A program made the position numbers and the translations under genes. Positions 1-5,653 of a DNA stretch of 5,653 bases are shown in pieces. The DNA is from an uncultured Gammaproteobacteria bacterium (GTDB taxonomy: Bacteria > Pseudomonadota > Gammaproteobacteria > Steroidobacterales > JABDMI01). Position 1 is the first letter of the stretch. Every line of letters starts with the position of its first letter. The DNA lies in contig CALHVH010000047.1 of assembly GCA_938039225.1 (NCBI GenBank), positions 1 to 5,653 of the forward strand. The letters are read 5' to 3'. Under the pieces are notes generated by a model, which ran no database searches, was not told where the DNA came from, and was given only the letters and a program-made list of their open reading frames with translations.

Positions 1-2027
1 TTTTTGTTATTTAGTTTTTGAGCCATTTCTATTGCTTGATTATGGAAAGGCTGTCCTATTAAAGGTGTATCAGAGACCCCATGTGAGCTTCCCAAAGCTG
101 ATAGCAATTCACACTTGGCGGCTGAAATTTCATCGCCTACAAGCTCTAGTCCAGATTGAACAAAAGCGATGGCTTCATTAGCTTGGTTATTCCAGGCCAT
201 CATAAAGGCCAGTTCATTGCATACAGTGGCTAAACCTGATGTGTTTTTCTCAGTCTTATATAAAAGAAAGGCATGTAGCATATTAGCTGAATACGCTTCG
301 CCGTTTCCAAGATTGAGTTTGGCTTTTGCTGCTTGATGCAATAAGTCTGCCTCTAGGTTTTTATTGTTTACTATTTTCAAAGCAGAATCATAAAAATCTA
401 ATGCTTCATCAAAAGCTGCCGCCTGCATCGCATGATTACCTGCGCGACGAAGCCAAAGTAGGGTTTGTTCTTTATCAGCGTGTTCACCTGATTGCATTAA
501 GTGATAGGCAATGTCAGCTGCTCTTTGATCTAAGTTTAGTGGGTCAGAATTTTCAATTGCTTGCGAAACAACAAAATGTAGATCTTGTTTTCTTGGAGCC
601 GATATTTGTGTGAGTAAAGCTTGTCGAGTCAGTGAATGAACAAACTCATAACGTAATCCATGTCCTGCATGTACCGATTTAATAAGGTTAGCGGCTTCTG
701 CCTCCTCAATAGCTTGGAGTATACCCTCCTTGTTTGTGCAACTGTTCTCTAGCTCTTTAATTTTAAAACGATACCCCAATACAGCAGCAACCCGTAGTGT
801 ATCTTGAGTGCTTTCATTGAGTTTTTTAATTCGCTGTTCAGTTACTAACTTAACGCTATAAGGAACATCCAGCTTTTTAATCAAGCTAAATTTTGTGAGC
901 CACTTATCGTTCTCATCAAAAAGTTTATTTTCATCAATTAATTGCTGAATTACGGATTGTACGAAAAATACGTTTCCATTGGTTTCTCTGAAAATCAATT
1001 GACTGAGTTCGATGGGTGGGGTTTTGCCGGTGATGTGTGCTATAAAACTTTCAACTTCTTTAAGGTTAAATTGCTTAAGATTTATATGGCTAATCAATGG
1101 TAATTTATGCAGTTTTGGCAAAACTTTTTTAAATGGTTCACCGTGATCAATTTCAGTGTCTCTGAAAGTAATAACAAATAAAATAGGGTGCTTATTTAAA
1201 TGAGGAATAAAATGATCAAGCAATTGAAAACTAGACTCGTCTGCCCAATGCAAGTCATCTAATAGTAGGATGAGTGGGTTTGCTGCACTAAGTCTGATAA
1301 TCATATCTAAAACTGCGTTGAACATGAAACGTTGCTGTTGGCCTGGTGGCAAGTCAATCGGTTTAGGGATGTCGGGAAATAGTCTATGCAAGTCAGGTAC
1401 TAAACGTGTTATCTCAGCGGCAGAGTTGCCTAAAACGTTTCTAAGTGTACTCTCCGGTAAAACTCTAGAAATTTCTTCAATCACTTCAGTGGCTACTATA
1501 TATGGTGCTCCTTGGTCTTCATAGGCATGCCCAATTAATGGAAGAATTCCCATTTTTTTTCCAATGTGTAACGCCTCTTCACCTAAGCGTGTTTTACCTT
1601 GACCAGATTCACCACTTATTAATACAACACCACCTTGGCCAGATTTAGTTTGTTGAATTTTTTCTTTGAGTATTTCTAGTTCAGATGATCTACCGCTCAA
1701 TTCGGAACGCTGAATATTGCTCAGACCAAGTTTTTCAATATTAATGGCTTTTAATTTTGAATAATTAAAACTAGTTCTTGAGTTTGGTGAATCTTGATCA
1801 GTAATAACAATTCCCTCTGGAGTAATATCAAAAATCCATGAAAGAATGATGGTTATAGGTAAACCCAATAATAAGGCTATAGTAAGCGCTCTAATTGACC
1901 AAGAGGGGGCATCAAAGGCCGGGAAGAGTATGGCGGCAACCTGAAGCAATAGCCATGAGAATACGGCATACGCCAGGATTACGCGTATGACTTTCCTTCT
2001 TCGCAGTTCGCTCCAGAGTTTGCTCAT
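1..2027 (-). CDS. Membrane-anchored STAND/AAA_16-type ATPase with TPR-like repeats (C-terminus off window)
   Basis: The frame runs from an ATG at 2025-2027 to base 1 without a stop, giving about 675 residues; the 3' end is missing. The N-terminus (MSKLWSELRRRKVIRV) starts a two-helix module with helices near residues 16-34 and 46-66, ending in DITPEG at 67-72. This module is common in gammaproteobacterial signalling proteins, and the basic N-terminus suggests the rest is cytoplasmic. An AAA_16-like ATPase begins at GR (112-113), with Walker A GESGQGKT at 139-146, Walker B LILLLDD at 252-258 followed by LHWADE, and a TFRDTE stretch resembling sensor 1. A segment with EFVHSLTRQALL resembles the winged helix that follows such ATPases, and TPR-like helices start near residue 529. 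Family knowledge: these ATPases act as nucleotide-dependent signalling switches. The ligand and output are unknown; a C-terminal effector or DNA-binding domain could lie outside. The start is supported by the family-like N-terminus and a weak GAGTGG six bases upstream. Confidence 0.85.
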   Translation of the reverse strand, partial: MSKLWSELRRRKVIRVILAYAVFSWLLLQVAAILFPAFDAPSWSIRALTIALLLGLPITIILSWIFDITPEGIVITDQDSPNSRTSFNYSKLKAINIEKLGLSNIQRSELSGRSSELEILKEKIQQTKSGQGGVVLISGESGQGKTRLGEEALHIGKKMGILPLIGHAYEDQGAPYIVATEVIEEISRVLPESTLRNVLGNSAAEITRLVPDLHRLFPDIPKPIDLPPGQQQRFMFNAVLDMIIRLSAANPLILLLDDLHWADESSFQLLDHFIPHLNKHPILFVITFRDTEIDHGEPFKKVLPKLHKLPLISHINLKQFNLKEVESFIAHITGKTPPIELSQLIFRETNGNVFFVQSVIQQLIDENKLFDENDKWLTKFSLIKKLDVPYSVKLVTEQRIKKLNESTQDTLRVAAVLGYRFKIKELENSCTNKEGILQAIEEAEAANLIKSVHAGHGLRYEFVHSLTRQALLTQISAPRKQDLHFVVSQAIENSDPLNLDQRAADIAYHLMQSGEHADKEQTLLWLRRAGNHAMQAAAFDEALDFYDSALKIVNNKNLEADLLHQAAKAKLNLGNGEAYSANMLHAFLLYKTEKNTSGLATVCNELAFMMAWNNQANEAIAFVQSGLELVGDEISAAKCELLSALGSSHGVSDTPLIGQPFHNQAIEMAQKLNNK

Positions 2028-2036
2028 AATTGGCCA

Positions 2037-2138
2037 CTCAATTTTATTTTGTTTTTATTGCTGCAGTTTACAGTATTTTACAATTGAGATAACGGCTAGA
2101 CTACTGAATTACTTCAATAAAAAGGCATAAATTGAGAT
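2037..2138. repeat. Three AATTGAG words between the divergent genes
   Basis: AATTGAGAT occurs twice in direct orientation, at 2082-2090 and 2130-2138, and AATTGAG occurs once inverted at 2037-2043. The first direct copy adjoins the candidate minus-strand -35 box, and the second lies just upstream of the candidate plus-strand -35 box. They could be regulator half-sites, but the words are short and AT-rich and no flanking dyad was seen. Confidence 0.25.
2054..2083 (-). promoter_or_regulatory. Weak candidate sigma-70 promoter for the ATPase gene
   Basis: Read on the minus strand, TTGTAA (2078-2083) could be a -35 box and AATAAA (2054-2059) a -10 box, with an 18-base spacer. Each matches the consensus at four of six positions. 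An alternative -10, TAAAAT (2075-2080), matches better but has no good -35. In such AT-rich sequence these matches may be chance. Confidence 0.25.
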
Positions 2139-2168
2139 TTGCTACATATGAAATAGCTAAATTATGGT
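2139..2168 (+). promoter_or_regulatory. Weak candidate sigma-70 promoter for the ypfJ-type gene
   Basis: TTGCTA (2139-2144) and TATGGT (2163-2168) are separated by 18 bases, and each matches the -35 or -10 consensus at four of six positions. The -10 ends 43 bases before the start codon, which leaves a plausible short leader. This is pattern matching only. Confidence 0.3.
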
Positions 2169-2198
2169 AAATTACTCGTTTATACATCTAGTTAGTTT

Positions 2199-2204
2199 GG
2201 AGAA
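2199..2204 (+). promoter_or_regulatory. Ribosome binding site of the ypfJ-type gene
   Basis: GGAGAA lies just upstream of the ATG at 2212, with nine bases between GGAG and the start codon. It supports this start, which also gives the MRWEGRR N-terminus expected for the family. Confidence 0.6.
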
Positions 2205-2211
2205 TTAAGCG

Positions 2212-3075
2212 ATGCGTTGGGAAGGTAGAAGAAAAAGTTCAAATGTGGAAGATCGTCGTGGCAAAGGTATGCGTCGTGGTGCCGCTGTTGGTGGTGGTGG
2301 AATTGTTATGGCTTTGGTTGCTATATTCTTGCTCGGACAAGATCCTGGACAAGTAATGCAGCAAATGCAACAACAGCAAGCACAAGCTCAACGCCAAGCT
2401 CAAACTCAAGGTGGTGAGTACCGTGGAAGTGCACAAGAAGAGAAAATTAAAGATTTTATATCAGTCGTACTTGCTGAAACCGAAGATACCTGGAATACCG
2501 TTTTCAGACAGGCGGATTACCAGTATAAAGCTCCAAAGCTAGTTCTGTATACAGGTATGACTCCTACGGCATGTGGAACTGGCCAAGCAGCATCGGGTCC
2601 TTTTTACTGTCCTGGTGATCAAAAAGTTTACTTAGATTTGAGTTTTCTGAATGAATTACAGCGTATGGGTGCCCAAGGTGATTTTGCTGTTGCCTATGTA
2701 CTAGCTCATGAAGTTGGTCATCATATTCAAACGCTGACGGGAACAGCGGCTAAGGTTCAACGATTTAGGCAGCGAGCTTCAAAAGTTCAAGGTAATGCTA
2801 TTCAAGTTAAAATGGAATTACAGGCCGATTGTTATGCTGGAGTATGGGCAAATCACACCCAAAAGAGAACTCAAATGTTAGAGCAGGGCGATATTGAAGA
2901 AGCTTTACAAGCGGCTGCTGCAGTTGGTGATGACACCATAATGAAAAAAGCAGGGCGTACTCCACGTAAAGAACAATTTACTCATGGTTCTTCGCAAGAA
3001 CGTATGCAATGGTTTGCTCGTGGAATGGATGCCGGTGAATTGGGAGCCTGTGATACTGGGCTTGATTCTATGTAA
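2212..3075 (+). CDS. ypfJ: YpfJ-type neutral zinc metallopeptidase, membrane-anchored
   Basis: A complete 287-residue protein of the putative neutral zinc metallopeptidase family (Pfam zinc_peptidase type, E. coli YpfJ), at a length normal for the family. The N-terminus MRWEGRRKSSNVEDRR is the family signature. One hydrophobic helix follows at about residues 24-42; the basic residues before it suggest the catalytic domain faces the periplasm. A linker at 47-66 has 12 glutamines in 20 residues. The zinc site HEVGHH is at 166-171, with His166 and His170 as expected ligands and Glu167 as catalytic base. MELQADC (201-207) is the conserved second motif, and its Glu202 probably supplies a further ligand. 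Cysteines at 121, 133, 207 and 280 may form disulphides in an exported domain. The conserved FTHGSS stretch lies near the C-terminus. The substrate is not known for the family as far as I can say. The gene stands alone: divergent from the ATPase gene and convergent with the aminopeptidase gene. Confidence 0.93.
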   Translation: MRWEGRRKSSNVEDRRGKGMRRGAAVGGGGIVMALVAIFLLGQDPGQVMQQMQQQQAQAQRQAQTQGGEYRGSAQEEKIKDFISVVLAETEDTWNTVFRQADYQYKAPKLVLYTGMTPTACGTGQAASGPFYCPGDQKVYLDLSFLNELQRMGAQGDFAVAYVLAHEVGHHIQTLTGTAAKVQRFRQRASKVQGNAIQVKMELQADCYAGVWANHTQKRTQMLEQGDIEEALQAAAAVGDDTIMKKAGRTPRKEQFTHGSSQERMQWFARGMDAGELGACDTGLDSM

Positions 3076-3104
3076 ATTATTCTGGAGAATATTTTCTAAG
3101 AATT

Positions 3105-3133
3105 AAAAAGGGTGCTTAAATGCACCCTTTTTT
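3105..3133. terminator. Bidirectional rho-independent terminator between convergent genes
   Basis: The arms AAAAAGGGTGC (3105-3115) and GCACCCTTTTT (3122-3132) pair perfectly over 11 bases around a six-base loop TTAAAT. In the plus direction the GC-rich part of the stem runs into six T residues (3128-3133), ending the ypfJ-type transcript 30 bases after its stop. In the minus direction the A-run 3105-3109 becomes five T residues, so the same hairpin can end the aminopeptidase transcript, whose stop is at 3158-3160. Confidence 0.88.
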
Positions 3134-3157
3134 ATATCTTATAGAATGTGATTAAAT

Positions 3158-5653
3158 CTACATTTGCTTAAGATAATCATCGACAGCCTCTTTATGATGT
3201 GCTGCTTTTGCAGTGCATAAATCTATTGTTTCTAAAGTCTGAGCTAATGCTCTAGGACCACCAGAAATATTGTTAATAATGGGTTTAAAGAATGTTTCAA
3301 CTTCTTTTTTGTCGTCTGCAGTACAAAAGTAGGCTGCAATTCCTGGAATGCGGTTTTGAGAAAAACTTGAAACACGTCCTTTAATAATTTCTATATTAGA
3401 TTGAAACCACGCCCACATTTCAGGACGCAGAGTTTTGTTGCTCATGTGGCCTCGCAATATTGCATAAATTTCATTGTCGCGAATTTTTTCACTACTTAAC
3501 CACTCGCGAATTTCAGCAGCAAAAACTTTATCATCGCTAGCACTAATTGCGCTTAGTAAACGGCCTCGAACAGTGCCATCGGTTTCTTTTTCAAAAAGAG
3601 AGACTAAATGCCTTGCAAACGGCACTCCTAAATCTTCAACTGCTACCCATAAAGCCTGACCTATAGTGTTGGAGTCTGCTTTCTCTGGGTGTATAGAATT
3701 GTCACCACCATAGCCCGTATAGGCTTTTGCCATGTCAACATAATAGTTTCTAATTTGAGTGTTCTGACCTTCGTCGGCTAAAAAACCTAATACGCTATTA
3801 CGTAATTGAATAGTATCAGCAGAATCGTTAGTGCTAGTTTTTAGACCAAGCGTTAATAGTTTGTCAGCATATAAATTGTTACTGATTTTAGCTAATTTTG
3901 TTTTTTCTTCTTCCGAGCTTATTAATTGTTTATGTACAAAACCAAGCATACTCATTGGAGAGGTGGCCACGCGAGCTGAATTGGATTTTGTAAGTTCTGG
4001 AGCGACTTGTAGTAGATCTCCAAAACTTAAGGTACCTGCATCAACAGAGGCATTAAAACTATCATTTGCAGCCATCATTTCTTCATCGCTTAAACTGTCT
4101 TTATTAGTAAAAATACTATTCCAGTCATTTGAACTCAGGGCAAAACGATAATAGCCTGCACCTTCTGCATTTGGCATGACAAATTTAGGACAACCTTTGT
4201 CTGCAAGTTTTATGCTCTGTTGAGCTTGAGTAATTAACTCGCATTGTTTGTGGGCATGTCCCTCAAATTCATAATTTACACAAACGGGAATCTGCCAAGT
4301 TTTTTTGCTGTCCCCTCTAGACCCAATTGGTAGATAACGTGATTGTGCAAAACTGACTTCAGCATTCTCACTGACACATGATGTTTCGACGTTTAAATAG
4401 GGAATACCAGGTTGTTCCAAGAAACTATTAAAAGCATCACGAATTACTTTAGGGGAAGCGCCTTCAGACTTTTCACCAATGGCAGTAATAAAATCATTGG
4501 CAGTGGTATTACCAAAGGGATATTTTTTCATATAGTGCGTGATGCCATTTTGAAACTGTTCTGGACCAATGAATGATTCAAACATTCTTAATATGCCACC
4601 ACCTTTAGAGTAGGTGATGCCATCAAAGGCTGAATCGATATCATCGTTACTCAAAATCGGTTGGCGAATTTGTCTGGCACTAATTAAGCTGTCATTTCGC
4701 ATAGCACCCAAGGCGCGACCCATTAGTGCTTGGCGAAATTTTTGCTCTGGCATAATGTTATCGTTTGAGCTGTATGCCATCCAGGTAGCAAAGGCTTCAT
4801 TTAGCCAAATATCATCCCACCATACTGGAGTAACTAAATTGCCAAACCATTGGTGTGCGATTTCATGAGCATGTACGTTTACATAACGACGTAGTTGGCT
4901 AAGCGACATGTTTTCTTCTTCAAATAAAAGTAGCTGTTCTCTGTAAATAATTAGACCTGCATTTTCCATGGCACCAAATGCGAAATCAGGAACGGCTACG
5001 ATGTCGAGTTTTTCATAGGGATAAGGCACGCGAAAATAATCTTCAAGTGACTTAACTATTTTTGCTGTATTTTCCAAAGCAAACTTTAATTTTTTGCCTT
5101 TGCCCTTGGTTGCAATTCCACGTAAGGGAATTGTAGTAGAACGGTATTCATTCGTAGGGATATCTGCCCATTCAACAACATCAACATCACCTACGGTAAA
5201 TGCAACTAAGTAAGTTGGTAATTTTTTTGAAGTGGCAAAGTCTAATCTACGCATACCATTACCAAGATCAGTTTCAGCAATTTGTGGTGTATTGGTAAAG
5301 CCCTTATGTTCATTTTTAAGAACTATTGACGTAGTGTAAGGCGTTTTGAAAGCAGGTTCATCAAAGCCCGGAAAAGCCATACGTGCTGATGTAGCTTCAA
5401 ACTGAGTAAACGCATAATTTTTACCGCCGTCGTTCACTTTATACAGTGCTTCAAGTGCGGTATTAAAAGGAGCTACATAGTCGAAGAGAATAGTAGATTT
5501 ACCTATTGGTAAGGGAGCATCTAAATCAATTTTAGCAACACCTGTTTCGTGCACTTGCGAATAGCTACCGTTTAATACTGAGCCATTGGCAGTTCGTACC
5601 TGTACTTTTTTTACATCAAAATCTTTACCATGCAAAAAAATGTGTTGGGTAAT
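3158..5653 (-). CDS. M1-family zinc aminopeptidase (5' end off window)
   Basis: This frame covers 831 residues plus a TAG stop and stays open to the right edge. The visible protein begins ITQHIFLHGKDF, which belongs inside the M1 N-terminal beta domain, so the true start and any signal peptide lie outside; I estimate some 50-90 residues are missing. Counting from base 5653, the visible part has TQFEATSAR at 83-91, FDEPAFK at 97-103, the exopeptidase motif GAMEN at 227-231, the zinc motif HEIAH at 263-267, and the third ligand Glu286 in NEAF, giving the canonical HExxH-x18-E. The catalytic tyrosine is Tyr348 in ITYSKGG. From about residue 500 (GYYRFAL) an ERAP1_C-like helical domain follows. 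The enzyme should remove N-terminal amino acids from peptides. Several cysteines in the middle domain fit an exported enzyme, but location is unproven. The architecture is nearer to ERAP/membrane-alanyl types than to classical PepN, so I give no symbol. Confidence 0.93.
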   Translation of the reverse strand: MTQHIFLHGKDFDVKKVQVRTANGSVLNGSYSQVHETGVAKIDLDAPLPIGKSTILFDYVAPFNTALEALYKVNDGGKNYAFTQFEATSARMAFPGFDEPAFKTPYTTSIVLKNEHKGFTNTPQIAETDLGNGMRRLDFATSKKLPTYLVAFTVGDVDVVEWADIPTNEYRSTTIPLRGIATKGKGKKLKFALENTAKIVKSLEDYFRVPYPYEKLDIVAVPDFAFGAMENAGLIIYREQLLLFEEENMSLSQLRRYVNVHAHEIAHQWFGNLVTPVWWDDIWLNEAFATWMAYSSNDNIMPEQKFRQALMGRALGAMRNDSLISARQIRQPILSNDDIDSAFDGITYSKGGGILRMFESFIGPEQFQNGITHYMKKYPFGNTTANDFITAIGEKSEGASPKVIRDAFNSFLEQPGIPYLNVETSCVSENAEVSFAQSRYLPIGSRGDSKKTWQIPVCVNYEFEGHAHKQCELITQAQQSIKLADKGCPKFVMPNAEGAGYYRFALSSNDWNSIFTNKDSLSDEEMMAANDSFNASVDAGTLSFGDLLQVAPELTKSNSARVATSPMSMLGFVHKQLISSEEEKTKLAKISNNLYADKLLTLGLKTSTNDSADTIQLRNSVLGFLADEGQNTQIRNYYVDMAKAYTGYGGDNSIHPEKADSNTIGQALWVAVEDLGVPFARHLVSLFEKETDGTVRGRLLSAISASDDKVFAAEIREWLSSEKIRDNEIYAILRGHMSNKTLRPEMWAWFQSNIEIIKGRVSSFSQNRIPGIAAYFCTADDKKEVETFFKPIINNISGGPRALAQTLETIDLCTAKAAHHKEAVDDYLKQM

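Larger units (their letters stand above)
2028..2211. promoter_or_regulatory. Divergent intergenic regulatory region
   Basis: This 184-base AT-rich gap separates the divergent starts of the ATPase gene and the ypfJ-type gene, so promoters for both are expected here. I see no convincing open frame, tRNA or riboswitch-like structure. It contains weak sigma-70-like boxes for each direction and three copies of AATTGAG. The role is inferred from gene arrangement. Confidence 0.6.

Noticed and set aside
326..613. Plus-strand open frame of 95 codons
   Set aside because: It lies wholly opposite the TPR-like part of the ATPase gene, has no recognisable domain or ribosome binding site, and the minus-strand frame is clearly the coding one.
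1270..1524. Plus-strand open frame of 84 codons
   Set aside because: It is opposite the ATPase core including Walker B, and its translation has no family resemblance.
2239..2436. Minus-strand open frame with a leucine-rich, hydrophobic translation
   Set aside because: It is the antisense reading of the membrane helix and glutamine-rich linker of the YpfJ-type gene; low-complexity CAA/CAG codons read backwards produce the Leu/Cys-rich stretch.
3086..3097. Small palindrome AGAA-TATT-TTCT after the ypfJ-type stop
   Set aside because: The stem is only four mostly AT pairs and is overshadowed by the strong terminator a few bases later.
3474..4868. Several plus-strand open frames (3474-3659, 3831-4151, 4614-4868)
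   Set aside because: All are antisense to the M1 aminopeptidase, whose catalytic motifs establish the real frame.
5634..5640. Seven-base A run (T run on the coding strand) in the aminopeptidase gene as a slippage site
   Set aside because: It encodes normal residues of the family (Ile-Phe-Leu), is shorter than typical contingency tracts, and nothing else suggests switching of this enzyme.
1..5653. An antiphage-like system pairing a STAND ATPase with proteases
   Set aside because: STAND ATPases and proteases do occur together in defence systems, but both peptidases here look like ordinary cellular enzymes. Neither is transcribed with the ATPase gene, and there are no mobile or other defence genes in view.

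Overview
The window looks like ordinary chromosomal DNA from an AT-rich, Gram-negative bacterium, most likely a gammaproteobacterium. I infer this from the YpfJ-type zinc metallopeptidase, the M1 aminopeptidase, and the N-terminal two-helix membrane module ending in TPEG, a type common in large gammaproteobacterial signalling proteins. The genus cannot be fixed from the sequence alone. There is no sign of an insertion sequence, integrase, tRNA, rRNA or CRISPR array.

Layout, left to right. (1) Bases 1-2027, minus strand: the first ~675 residues of a large protein whose reading frame is open to the left edge. It has two membrane helices, then a STAND/AAA_16-type ATPase with Walker A and B, then a winged-helix-like region and TPR-like repeats. 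Its C-terminus lies outside the window. (2) Bases 2028-2211: a 184-base AT-rich gap between divergent genes, with weak candidate promoters for both sides and three copies of the short word AATTGAG. (3) Bases 2212-3075, plus strand: a complete ypfJ-type neutral zinc metallopeptidase, membrane-anchored, with a glutamine-rich linker. (4) Bases 3105-3133: a strong hairpin that can act as a terminator in both directions between two convergent genes. (5) Bases 3158-5653, minus strand: an M1-family zinc aminopeptidase whose 5' end is cut off by the right edge. All its catalytic motifs are intact.

The three genes do not form one operon. The metallopeptidase gene is alone, divergent from the ATPase gene and convergent with the aminopeptidase gene. 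Nothing shows that the three products work together. The least ordinary element is the ATPase: it joins a membrane anchor usually seen on other signalling architectures to a STAND ATPase and TPR repeats. It probably senses something in a membrane-associated setting, but its output domain, if any, is off the window.
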